NCBI GenBank assembly: GCA_018340375.1
Contig: JAFFJZ010000002.1
Location: 48,380,001 to 48,444,000, forward strand
Length of the DNA: 64,000 nt
Reading direction: 5' to 3'
DNA from: Gonatopus flavifemur
Taxonomy: Eukaryota > Arthropoda > Insecta > Hymenoptera > Dryinidae
Part shown: one piece after another, positions 23,901-34,611 of the stretch
How positions within the stretch are numbered: the stretch's first letter is position 1
Layout: each line of letters opens with the position of its first letter
Translations under genes and position numbers: made by a program
The notes under the pieces: model-generated
Database searches by the model: none
What the model was told of the DNA's origin: nothing
The model's input: only the letters and a program-made list of their open reading frames with translations

Positions 23901-24674
23901 TTCTCCCTCCCTCATGTAGCGTTTACCTTCTATCCATTCCTTTCTCCCAGTATACGACTCCCCCTATACTCATCCCTCTTTTCTCTCTCACACTTTCGAA
24001 TCATTCTCTTGTTAGTTGCTTGCACAACCGTCGCCCTGTGTATACATCTTGGTGATGTATTGTCGCTTACCTTATGAAGCACCTAGGCGCATTAGCGGCG
24101 CCTCGTGTTCGTGTAATTGAAGCTGCACTCGCTTGTGTGTACACGTATATACTTGTACGGTATATAATCCAGCGGTATATTCATACTTGAACACTGTGAA
24201 TTTCAGCTTTCCTTCCTTCGATCAAGCGAATTACGCGAATCGCGACGTACTGCGAATATCATAAATGATTTCACAGAGTCAATTATATTGAACTTTCGTT
24301 TCAAGTTCTTCATATATCAAGTATAAATTCAAGTGACTTCAAAAAAGGATTCTTTGTACAAATAATGAATGTATTCTATAAATCTATCCTAATGGTCCTA
24401 GAAATCATTGGCTGATGGGAGGAAGGATTAGACAATAACCACAAATCAAAGTTGATGACTGAATACTAAATAATGATGATGATGATGGGAGTTATTGGTT
24501 CCCTATCGTATGAATCTATTGGATGATTTTCCGCTCATATCGGATTCGGGAATACATTTTCAATGCTATGTTCAACACAAAGTCAAGTAATAATGCAGGG
24601 ACAGTTTGTGCACAGTCCCTAGTCGCTTTATCACGCTACAACCCGGTTAGAAATTCATCCTCTGAACCTACACT
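20944..24674. other. Stretch with no recognisable gene
   Basis: No transposon ends or protein domains were recognised. Frames up to about 86 codons overlap on both strands and show no family features. A short GATGAT repeat lies at about 24473-24487. A 77-codon minus-strand frame at 23644-23877 is not convincing. Confidence 0.45.
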
Positions 24675-24916
24675 CCCTGTAAAAGATTTTCTGAAAATTC
24701 AAACCGTTTATGTATTTTTTTTTTTTCACAGCAACAGGTCAGAATTGTCAGAAAGCTGTTCTGAATATTCAGATTTATTCTGAATATTGACAACAATATG
24801 GATAAGTTTTGAGAATACATCTGCAAATTCAGAAAAACCTCCTGATAATTGAGATAATTAAGTTGCTGTGATTAATTAAAGAAGCGATCTGAATTTTCAG
24901 GAAATATTTTACAGTG
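24675..24916. mobile_element. MITE (CACTGTAAAA type)
   Basis: The ends C(C/A)CTGTAAAA followed by CTGAAAATTCA are inverted copies over about 27 bp, flanked by CT on both sides. The centre has a second palindrome built from CTGAATATTCAG and TTCTGAATATTGA (about 24760-24790). A frame of 86 codons crosses the left end and is not a gene. Confidence 0.6.
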
Positions 24917-25183
24917 CTTCAAAAATCTTTCACTGGAGAATTTCAGCACATATGCAGAAACGTTTCAACACATTCAGTGGACAATTGAGTTCCGTGTGAT
25001 AAAACATCGCTCGTGAATTAGATGGAACTCATAAAAGATATTAAAAGATCTCATCACTCAAGTAAATTGTTAATTGTTGCTAGGGTGGCGGTACTGTGAC
25101 ATGATAACCTTTGATGTCCCCCTGATTCTTGTTTCCAAGGCAGAGAACCAAGATTTGCAAGGAAGAAAAAAAGAACTAAGCTG

Positions 25184-26448
25184 AAGGGGGGAACCTGGTT
25201 TAGAGGGCCAATATTTCAGTGTTTTTCATGAATTTTTTTCACAGGGAAGGAATAATCAGAATTCGTTTAAACTTGGAGGATATTTTATTAATGTTTCCAA
25301 GTGAATATATTAATTTTTTCGAGCCACTTCCGATGTAAACAACAGAGATACAAGTCACTGCTCAAGGACGGTCACCATCCAAGTGTGATGATGGTGGGAC
25401 ATCTGGAAGTCACAATTTTTATCTGACATCATCCCAATTTTTTTTCCACGTTAGTAACATATTACCTGAGGATATGGACTAAACTCCGAACAAAAAAGTT
25501 GAAAATTGCATGTTTTTGAGGTGTTTGAACAAAATATCATGTTTTTATATAATTTTTTTTACCTTTAATTTATTTAAAAAATCAAAAACAAATTTTAGAC
25601 AATAATATCATTTAGGAGTTTAGTTCATATGGAGCGAAATTGAATAAAGAATATTCACAAAAATGTTCAGAACGATTGAAAAATAAGTTTTCAAGCTAGA
25701 AGTCCCATCAGTTGAAAAAACGTCATTTCGAGAAAAACGAATTCGAAAAATACAGTACCGAAAACGAGAAATTTAGGGTAGTCATGAATGATATAAACTG
25801 CTCACCGGTTAATCAGCTATTCTAGCACCATATAACAACCCTTCTTCTTCTTCAAACGCATCATTTCGGGCTTGTATCTTCTCTAGACGAGCTTTGCGAG
25901 CTTCCTTGGTCCCCAACGCGCTGCGTCTATTTTGTCTTTTCACGCGCTGCTCATCCATTTGCTGGGCAAAATTGAAGCTTTGCGAGCCAACTACAAGTTT
26001 TAATTCGTTCATCAGCATTAGGAGACTTGAATTTCCTTCATTGAATAACGCAGTAGCCAAGAATGCTGCAACCTCGACTATTTTTAGGCCGGAATTCAAG
26101 TGCTTTGGAGCCAATCGCCAAACAGTCGAATTAAAGCTCTCATTGGCATTCTGGGTATGACCGTCTAAACATCTCGTCAGCAAATCATTTTTCGATAAGT
26201 CTTTATATATCGGAAGAATCTCTTTCTGAACATCGGGGTGTAATGGAGCAGGGTGCGCTTTAGGTTTGGTTCCAATTCACCGCGAGCTCCGACGCGCTGA
26301 CGGGGGTCCACTTTAGTGCTTATAACATAGGAACGAATCGGAATTTTGTTTTGAAACCTCGGCAACATATTCTTGAATAGTTTTACTAACAATTTCTGAA
26401 ATAAAAAAAAGTAGATTTTTTTGATCGTCTAAACCAGGTTCCCCCCTT
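25184..26448. mobile_element. DNA transposon remnant with GGGGGGAACC TIRs
   Basis: AAGGGGGGAACCTGGTTTAG at 25184 and its exact inverted copy, ending CCCCCCTT at 26448, are 21-bp terminal repeats. Between them, on the minus strand, is the C-terminal part of a transposase-like protein. Only about 175 bp separate the right end from the start of the surviving coding part, so most of the N-terminal coding region has been deleted. I could not define a clean target duplication: TAAGCTGAA and TTAAGTCAA beside the G/C runs do not align without a shift. Confidence 0.7.
25809..26273 (-). pseudogene. Transposase C-terminal fragment, tentatively Mutator-like
   Basis: The readable frame covers about 154 codons on the minus strand, from GTKPKAHPAPLHPDVQKE, preceded by an in-frame stop at 26277-26279. 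It includes IYKDLSKNDLLTRCLDG and HTQNANESFNSTVW, then an ALFNEGN segment and a basic, glutamate-rich tail. I associate the C-L-x-G-x-T-Q-N-x-N-E-S-F/L-N pattern with the end of a transposase family annotated as Mutator-like in arthropods and cnidarians; this is from memory and needs a search. Upstream coding is in other frames (26177-26392) or missing. The placement between 21-bp inverted termini independently supports a transposon origin. Confidence 0.6.
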
Positions 26449-26535
26449 AAGTCAAGCCTGACTGTCACATGATCCAAAGATGGGCCAAGTATGAGCCAAG
26501 CAATGATAGGCTGACAAACGAGCAACATTTCATTC

Positions 26536-26655
26536 ATTGTTAATCAACATTGAAGATTTATAGATTGTCAAGCCTTGTCTGTCAACATTGCGCCAAATTA
26601 TATTTTATTGTCAGCATTGGCGAAGCCCAACAATTTTTGTATGGGTGGCAATTAA
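26536..26655. repeat. Dispersed repeat, copy 1
   Basis: About 120 bp containing GTTAATCAACATTGAA, TGTCAACATTG and ATTGTCAGCATTGGCGAAGC reappears in the same orientation at 31518-31636, with about 75% identity by eye. No termini were recognised, so the type is unknown. A 90-codon frame overlapping it is chance. Confidence 0.55.
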
Positions 26656-26919
26656 AAATAATTGATTACTCAAAAATGAGGAAATTACGACAGAATGATC
26701 AACCAATCAACAGTGAATCAACAACACGATCTATGGAATCATTTGGAAGTCACCCATTGATGAATCTAGCTGAATTATTGGTGTTGGATATCAATTTGCA
26801 AAGTCTATTAAAAAATTTCTGACGGACTCATCAGGGACTTTTGACGGACTTCACAAAGTCTAGGATAATTCGAAAAATTATGGAAACCCAGGTGGAAATT
26901 TTTCCGGGCGTCCTGTATT

Positions 26920-27790
26920 GAATATAGGCCCCGTATGGGCTTATATTGGGTATTAAAACTTAGGATGTCCTAACCTTAGCCACTAAGGGGCCTGATCGGA
27001 ATGCTGATATGCAGCCTGATTTCTCTAAGTCAGGGACACCCATATAAAGCCCATATGGGGCAACGCTACATTAGCAATTTTTTCCCCGGTTTTAAAGATC
27101 TAGGGACACCAACTACAGCCTTAATAGGGCCTCGCAAGGCTTCCCGTATTCTCTCGAAGATTTTGATTAAAGCATACCTGTATACAACCCATGTAGGGCC
27201 AAGCCGTACTTCCAATGTTTTTCTCGTTTTGGAAATCTGAATGCACCTAAGTACAGCCTACATAGGGCCTTGCCCTCATATTAATTCCTTTTTTGAATAT
27301 AAACCTACTTCAAAAAGCAAATTTTCTGAAATTGTATCGGTAATTTCGACTTTTTGCGGTGTATGCCCCCACAAAAATATTTCATCCATGATTACTGTGT
27401 TCACACTATCGGTAAACAATGTCAAAAAATCGGAAAAAACATCACTGTATGGTTGATTCCAAGACTGAATGAGGCTGTTCTGTTTTTTGACACAGTCCGA
27501 TATGAAAAAAGTAATGTTGGGTGGAATACCCGAATACAAATTGGAATCGGCTCATTCCAGGCCCTATCTGGACTAAAGTCGAAGTGATCTGGGTACAGAT
27601 AGGGCCTTGGGTAAACCAATTTTCAATCGAGGAAGTTTCCTCCTTGCAATATTCATTCAATTTGATGATATTTGCAACAATTGATTATACTTTTTAGCTT
27701 CATCATGTGTGTCCTGCATAGGCCCAAGCTGGGAATACTATGCAGGCCCTGAAGATCAGTGCGTGACAATCCTGTCTAGGCCCTATCCCA
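26920..27790. repeat. GGCC-motif cluster with degenerate 70-bp tandem array
   Basis: About ten copies of TAGGGCC/GGCCCTA-like motifs are spread over this interval. The core (about 27031-27290) is a diverged tandem array with a period near 70 bp: AGGGACACC at 27032 and 27102, with related starts near 27172 and 27240, each followed by TACA(G/A)CC and ATAGGGCC-like segments. Overlapping frames on both strands (to 87 codons) are repeat-driven. Its relation to a transposon is not established. Confidence 0.5.
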
Positions 27791-28421
27791 ATCAACACAC
27801 ACACGTTATTTCAACGTTGAAAGAACGTTAGAGTGTCAAACGGACGTCAATCGTTGATTTCATAACGTTGATTTTTAGTTGAAATTTGATAGGGAAATAG
27901 ACGACCAGAAATTACGTTTTGACAACGCGTAATTTAAGCTGATATTCAAAAATGACCATCAAACGAGGTCCTCCAAAAACGTGTTTCGAACGGGTTTGAA
28001 TCTCACGTTTAGAATGTGTTTATAACACCTTGTGTTTGAACTTCAATTGAAGATATTCTGCTAAAAATATCGAACGAAACCGAACAATGGGTGAAATTTC
28101 AACAAAGAGCAAGTAAATAGTGTGACATACTTTCCACATTCTGTCATGATCAGGAATACTATTGTTCTCGATATTGAATGAAAAGTTTTCACAATAATTT
28201 GTTGGATTCAATTCAAGTTTTGAAACCATCATTAGAACGCGCCAATATTTGACGTCTTTTAAACGATATTTAAACCGTTGATATGACGTTATTTCATGGT
28301 TGACAAACACGTGATCTGCCGCGACATTTTTACGTTGAATCAACGCAAGAATATCACTAACTCACAACGTGTGGTTATTGACTGTTTCTGACGTTTTGAA
28401 AACGTGCGTGTGTTTACTGGG
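27787..28421. mobile_element. CCCA-type element with AACGTT subterminal repeats
   Basis: The termini CCCAATCAACACACACACGT and the complement of CCCAGTAAACACACGCACGT match at 17 of 20 positions. AT flanks both sides (27785-27786, 28422-28423). AACGTT, ACGTC and TTGATT motifs are dense at both ends (27800-27880 and 28255-28410). The 107-codon frame within it has no recognised domain. The terminal form and AT flanks match the elements at 8081 and 13172. Confidence 0.75.
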
Positions 28422-28423
28422 AT

Positions 28424-30656
28424 AAGGGTAACCAAAACAGAGCCTGAAATAAAACGAGAACGCTCAGTTTGGCTCAAACTGCCGCCAAGAATTAATTTCC
28501 ACACGGGAAGTCAAGGTTGAGAGATTCCAGGTGAGTTGAGGAATTTGTAAAAATATTGCTCATCACAGAAGAATAAAAAAGCAGTCAAGATGAGAGATTC
28601 CTGGTGGAATGGCAAGGGACTTTGGCAGACTCCTCAAAGCCTCAGAAGACCAAAAAATATATGGAAAATCCGTAACAAGTCGAGTTTGGAAAATTTCCAA
28701 CCAACTTTCCAGAAAATTTTCAAATTTCATGACAATATTCAATCCAGTGCGATAAACTCTATACTAGTGCCAAACCTAGGGTGAAATGTCCAAAACATTT
28801 GTGAAGGTTTGACCAGAAAAATTGAATACGAAAATATATTACCATCGCACAAACCCTCAATTCTTTTCTAAATTCTAGAAATGAAACGTCATCATTTTGT
28901 TTTCGTTCCGTATACTACGGAAATCCTTTGAACATTGAAGTTGAGAAACTTTTAAATTCAGCGAAGGAGGAAAATTTAATCAAAAGATAGATTGAGGATG
29001 TGTTACTTCAAAGTCAAAGAACATACATACTTTTTTTCCATTGGAAATATAATGCACAATGAATTGAATTCAGGAGATGGGATCGATAAAGGTCACCGAA
29101 CAGAAGAGGCAATTGAATCAGTATTCTCTGCATTCTCTTTTGCCTCCAAGCAATAATTGTGAATTTTGCTCGGAAGGAAATTATATGTACAGTAAAGGAT
29201 TTCACGTTGAAGGTGGAATCCAACTGACATGAACTCTTATTTAAATTCAATGCTTTTCCGGAAAAACAAACAAACGCAGCTGGAGGAAGTTATTCGATTG
29301 TTTCAATTCGAACTCATTCAACCATACGTACAGAAAATTTGAATGGATTAGCAAAACCTAATCTTTCATGATGGACAAGATTTGATCACGGAGAGTCATC
29401 TTTATCCAATAAATATTGCAGGTGTGAGGTGAATGATTATGCAGTTCCCATCAAATTCAGGCAAAAATCAATATAATTCACTAGTACAAATACAATTTAT
29501 ATGTAAATATAGGATAATTCAATTCGTGAATTCATAATAAACGTCGAAGTATGAGTATTAGAGAATTCTCTGAACGCAGAAATCAAAGAAAGATGAGGAA
29601 CATATCCCGCGAGAGAGTGGAAAAAAATTTTAAGAATGTAGACGTTGGATGGCGTGGAGAGAAGATGAACACAAGCAAAGAATCGCCACCACAGAGGGGA
29701 AAAAAGCAATACCCGGAACGTGGAATTGGATATGAAACATTAAAACGTGCGGTTAGAGCATCTGGAGAAACTAGGACTGGAAACATAATAGAGATGATGA
29801 GGGAACATAGAAAACAAATAGAGCAAATGATACTACACGGTAGAGTTATACGTGCTATATAATATCTCTGTTCGAAAGAATACCGGATATCGTGAACAGA
29901 ACGAAACAAAAGAAAGAAATCAGAAATCAAAATGACAGGGTGGAACAAAAGATATCGATAACAAGACGTTATTCGTCAAATCAAAAGCAACTCTAAACAA
30001 AAATCTGTATCAAATATTCTGCGTGAGAAGCGAGGAATAATTTCCATTGCATGTAATATTAATCATCAGGATGAAAGCATACATTGTCTATAGCAGCTGT
30101 GAAAGAATCAATATGCATACAATCTTTGCAATTTACATACATCGGGTTCATAATTATACGTTAATTATATGAGAGAAAATTCATCATGAATATATTATAA
30201 TCCTCTCATCACACCTGACGAGCCTGGTTGTTTTTTGGTAACTCGTTTTATCGATGGATTCTCTTTGCTCTTGTTGATAAATCACGTACCTATCATGTGC
30301 CGGTATTATTTATTCACTGGTCTCCACGTTTTCGTGCAACTCGTTTTCTCGTTCGCGTTTAATCGTAATTCGTTCTAGTCCTCAATCACGGTAATGATCC
30401 AAAAGCATTTGATTTTCTCTTTGTCTCATCTCATTTTGAAAATAACATCTCGGAACGAGGTTTTGAATTTTTGGCGAAAAAAATGATAAGTGTAATCGGT
30501 CGAGATGACGTGACAGCACTTTTTTAATACCAAATTCTTTGTTCAACGTTTTTGAACCCTTCTCAAAGTCGGAATGTTCTGAATGTCCTCGTTCTCCGGA
30601 GACCTTCTTCTGCCTTGGTGAGATTTTCAAATTTGAATTTGAATTCATTTGCTGGC
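28424..30656. other. Stretch with no recognisable gene
   Basis: No element ends were seen. A 103-codon plus-strand frame at 29551-29862 is unusually basic (rich in Arg, Lys and Glu) but matches nothing I know and lacks exon signals. Another frame covers the opposite strand of the same interval, as expected for chance. Confidence 0.45.
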
Positions 30657-30855
30657 GAGTTGTGATCAATATCAGTTTCCTATCCCTAAATGTCTCACAG
30701 TTCTCAACTTGATTTGTGAATCTCTGCTTGACTAGAATGTAATCTACTTGCAAACTGTCTATGTCTCTTGGGATCGTCCTAGCGTCAATCCTTCCTGGAT
30801 AGTGTTTGAATAGAGTCTTCATGGTAACTAATCCATGGCTATCACGAAACTTCCC
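30657..30855 (-). pseudogene. Decayed LINE endonuclease (EEP) fragment
   Basis: Within a 181-codon minus-strand frame (30382-30927), residues about 25-90 read FRDSHGLVTMKTLFKHYPGR and then DSLQVDYILVKQRFTNQVEN. This resembles the last third of the apurinic-type endonuclease of LINEs, where the usual order is N-T-x-F-x-H...R-R-x-T-W-x-S-P...R-N-Q-I-D-Y-I-L-V...G-A-D-x-x-S-D-H. Here RNQIDY is replaced by SLQVDY, and the catalytic S-D-H motif that should follow is gone. No reverse transcriptase follows. I read it as an old, isolated LINE fragment. Confidence 0.5.
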
Positions 30856-31517
30856 TCGATTGATTTTCTCTTCCCTTCTGTTTGATATAATAATACATTT
30901 TTTGTTGCATGAGTTCACTGTAAGCAAGAAATATCAACCAAATGAATGGTAGGAAGAGTGATGGACATCATTTGTGTACGGTCCAGTAATTCATCAATGA
31001 TGGAGCATGTTCGAACACCATCAATTTTCGAAATAATTTCAACCTGTTACAAGATCCACGTTATTTTTCATGATAGTCAATCCTCGATGAGTCATTAATC
31101 AACATGCAATCAACGACCCTTATAAGAATTTATCATTGCCGCAACGTACATAAAGAATGGCCGAGGCTTGGCAACCAAGCCTGGCGCAAACCTGAAATGA
31201 TAACATCATTTCATGATTCATCAATGTGTTTCTCCAATAGAGTCCCATCATTGATGAAAAATGGCAATTAAATAGACCATCATTGGCAAACGATTAGAAA
31301 ATTTGTTTGCCGATGTTATAAAGTTATAAAGATAAAAGTTATTTGGATTCTTATTATTTTTCCCTCATCCATTTGTGAATAACTTGGTGTCTTTGGTCTC
31401 TAAATTTTGCCCTGAGAAGTAAACACAATGTGTATCAACAGTGAGAGCCCTCTGGTGTGACTGGTAATTTTTGCAACCGAAATTCGTTGAACACCGACAT
31501 CGATGCAATATTTTATT

Positions 31518-31636
31518 TGTTGTTAATCAACATTGAATATTCGCAGACTTCCAAACTCTGACTGTCAATATTGCAACAAGATATATTATATTGTCAGCAT
31601 TGGCGGAGCCCAAAAATTTTTATATGGAGATGTTAG
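31518..31636. repeat. Dispersed repeat, copy 2
   Basis: The second copy of the unit at 26536-26655, sharing GTTAATCAACATTGAA, CTGTCAATATTG and ATTGTCAGCATTGGCGGAGC. The two lie 5 kb apart in direct orientation. A looser relative (ATTAATCAACATGCAATCAA) is near 31095. Confidence 0.55.
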
Positions 31637-32038
31637 GATTTTAGCGATACGCCATCATAGTTGGAGTCATTTTTCTTGATATAAAAAGAATCGGGAAAAT
31701 TCCAGACGTCGCAGTAAAAGTGGAATCATCTAAACTGATTATATTGCATTCTACCAGGAAATATTGCAACTTTTATTCTTCTTTTCCTTTCAAGGGTTTC
31801 CCGTGAGGAAAAATAAAATCAAATTCCATTTCCCTGAAAGTGAGAATGGAAACATGAACCAAAACAATGAATAGAAATCGTTGCAAACGAATTATATCAT
31901 TGAAGTCGTTTAGGTATACCGTATCATCGAATCGTAAGCTCTCGAGATTGTATTCTATCCACGCGCAACTACGTCGATCACAAATGTTTTTCTCCAATCA
32001 CGTTTCCACAAGAAAGTAAGAATAAGAACAAATAAAAT

Positions 32039-32054
32039 TATATATATATATATT
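32039..32054. repeat. TA microsatellite
   Basis: A short run of TA dinucleotides ending in TATTTATT. Confidence 0.8.
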
Positions 32055-32899
32055 TATTCTTCATTTCAAATGATCGAACACGAATCGAGGACAAATCAAA
32101 TCATGCTGAAATACTCAAAATATCTTATCATTGCATTCGAATGGGATCTAAATAAATCTGGTGTCTTTTTGAACTATTGTAACATGAATTCTCAAACGAC
32201 CCTTGTACGTCAGTGTACATTGTCTCGACAATGCATCGACTATTGCGCGTGGAACATGTAACAGAAGCAAGCAAATAATCCGATATTCGGCTGCACGATT
32301 CGTTGCATTGATTTCCAGGTGGTTTTGCATGGCCCCTATCATCCCTGTCTCTACCTTCTCATCCTATGGCCCGAAACTCTCTCTTTCCTCCCTATTCGCG
32401 CCGCCTCTCTTGAATATATTCCCCGCTTGTACTATTTCGTCCTAGAATTGTCACAGATTTCTGAGCAGCGGTAGACGTGTAATTTGCAACTCGAAAACGC
32501 ACCTGCTCTATCCATTGTCCTGACAATGTTGAATTGACAGCTTGTCTGTTAACTTCGAAAACGATTCACAACAAGTCCACAGGCAAATAAGATTATGGTG
32601 TATGAATATTATCGCAGGAGATGGTTTTATTTCATGCTTCATCTAATCGATAGAATGGGAATATTGGAAGTTTCATTCGGAGGAGAATTATTTGGAATTT
32701 ATGTATCGCGTCGAATTGATGAGATGTAGATACGATAGAGTTTTGGATAACAATCCATAAGATCAATGCGAAATGAAATTACTAAGAATCAATAAGGAGT
32801 AATTAAAAAAAACCAGAAGATTGAACAATCTAGGTTGAAAAATTGCGTGTCAAAGGCTCATTTTGATGCATATGAGAAAAAGATTCCGTCATGCAAAAA

Positions 32900-33076
32900 A
32901 CAATTCATGTCTTGCGATGTCTTTTAGATAAGTTTAAGATGTCTTGCGCAACGCATTTAGATGTCTTTTAGATATCTTTTAGACCAAAGAAGAGTTTTAG
33001 ACATCTAAAAGACATCTGAATGTGTTGCGCGACACATCTTAAACTTATCTAAAAGACATCGCAAGACATGAATTGT
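32900..33076. mobile_element. Palindromic GATGTC-repeat MITE
   Basis: Two arms of about 83 bp, ACAATTCATGTCTTGCGATG then TCTTTTAGATAAGTTTAAGA and on to TTTTAGA, are near-perfect inverted copies around a loop of about 10 bp at 32988. Each arm repeats (A)GATGTCTTTTAGAT internally, so alternative pairings are possible. The right outer sequence TATGTGGG resembles a CCCA terminus. Confidence 0.8.
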
Positions 33077-33339
33077 TATGTGGGCAGTTACTGATAGACA
33101 GTACAGAACGACAATAGAATGATTGTGAATAAAGTTTATACTCATTGCAGCTGTTCTATATCGAAGTGATGCTAAGAGTCATTTTATATCGAATTGAATG
33201 GTATAATACAAAAATTGTAGGCAATCATAATACTTTAAAGTCATGAGGATGCATGTTTCTAGTAAAACTTGTAGAAAATTCAATACATGTGTTGGAACAT
33301 CGCATTATTTTCATACGGATATTTCTGAAAAAGCATTCA

Positions 33340-34430
33340 TGTCTGCGCAATAAACATGAACATCTTCGAGATATCTTGAAGATATCTTTTGAAGGACATC
33401 TACAAGACATATCAAAAAGACATCTTGGAGATGTCTCTCAAAAGATATGTTTAAGATGTTTTGCCAAATGTATCTCTAAGTGCATATGGATGACACTTCA
33501 AATGTCTTTGTTCACACTCAAATTGCAAAGAAGGTGAATTCGTTCATAAATTAAAAGCTTGAATAATCCATGTAAATACTAACAAATTCTGTGAAAAGTA
33601 CGATTTTGTAACCTTGCAGTGCTAGCACTAGAAGTAACGAATCTCCAAGTCACAATATTTTGCGAATTATCGAACTTTTTACGCTGAATTTTATGTACGG
33701 CCTTTGTGTACAGTGATTTTATCAAATTCTCATTCACATTTACTGATGAGTTGTTTTTCAATAACAGTGAGAAAAAAATAATTTGAAGGTATCTATGATA
33801 TGGATCAAAGACTAACGATCACTGGATCATGTACTTCAATATATTTCACCAAATTCATTAAACTGTTCAAGTTTTAAGCACAATCAACTTATCTTATATT
33901 GGTATATGTAATAAACACCTTGTTAAAAAGATCACCTTCACTCTGAAAATATACACCGCTGACATTATATCTCACTATGTCATATTGACAATTATGAGGA
34001 CTGTCATCAAATTGTCCGTATAGCTCAGGTCATTGAAGCGTAGGTACGTCGTGAAATGTCCGGGTTCGAATCTCGCAACCCCAAAAATCCGGAATGAAGT
34101 GAAATTTGTAGGACTGAGAGGAGAGATCAGGAGAAAAGAAAGGAGGAAGAAGAAGAAAAAGAGGGAAGAATTTTTTTTATGCACGATTCAAGATTTTCCC
34201 AACATATTTTCATGAATTCTTCAAGACATTTTTAAGACTCGGTCGAATACGTCTAACACATATCTTCCGCATGAACTCTTTGAGATATCTGGAACTTGTC
34301 GAAATCAGTCGCGTGAGACATCTTTTAGATTTCTAAAAGATATCTTTGAGACCATTTTGCAAGACATCTTTCAAAATTTTGAAATATCTTTTAGATATCT
34401 AAAAGATGTCTTTTTGTTTGATTGGGTGAT
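33340..34430. repeat. Dispersed AAGACATC/GATGTCTT repeat region
   Basis: Clusters at 33355-33500 and 34245-34415 repeat AGATATCTT, AAGACATCT and AAAAGATGTC in both orientations, as in the elements at 8081 and 32900. The right end reads GATGTCTTTTTGTTTGATTG followed by GG, which inverted gives CCCAATCAAAC, close to the terminus of the element at 27787. I could not find the left end. A tRNA-like module lies between the two clusters. Confidence 0.45.
34015..34082 (+). repeat. Second tRNA-like module (SINE head)
   Basis: An A-box-like TAGCTCAGGTCATTG (34021-34035) and a B-box-like GGTTCGAATCT (34063-34073, one mismatch) are spaced 42 bp apart, as in a tRNA. The ends (TGTCCGTA and CGCAACCCC) do not form an acceptor stem. 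A purine-rich stretch (34110-34175) follows. A 60-codon frame across it is not a gene. Confidence 0.5.
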
Positions 34431-34462
34431 AATTCAAAGATTGCATTGTAATGACTGATGTT

Positions 34463-34611
34463 CCTTATTGTTTAGCCGATGCAGCGAAATTTTCAGCTTC
34501 ATCGGCAAAAAGTTAGCTGATTTTGATAAGAAAAGAGCTGCTATGTGGATACTGAGATACTTAGTTACAATAGCTAAAATTCAGCTGACGCAGCTAACAA
34601 TTTTGTTCGTG
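34463..34611. mobile_element. AGCTG-repeat MITE, partial
   Basis: TTTCAGCTTCATCGGC, AGTTAGCTGA, ATAGCTAAAATTCAGCTGAC and GCAGCTAAC repeat through this stretch. The right end, TTTTGTTCGTG|TA, has the CACG terminal form beside TA. The left end is unclear. It is related to the element at 52981-53626. Confidence 0.5.

Noticed and set aside
29551..29862. Basic 103-codon frame (MSIREFSERRNQ...)
   Set aside because: Purine-rich DNA gives Arg/Lys/Glu-rich chance frames. The opposite strand is open as well and no homology is recognised.
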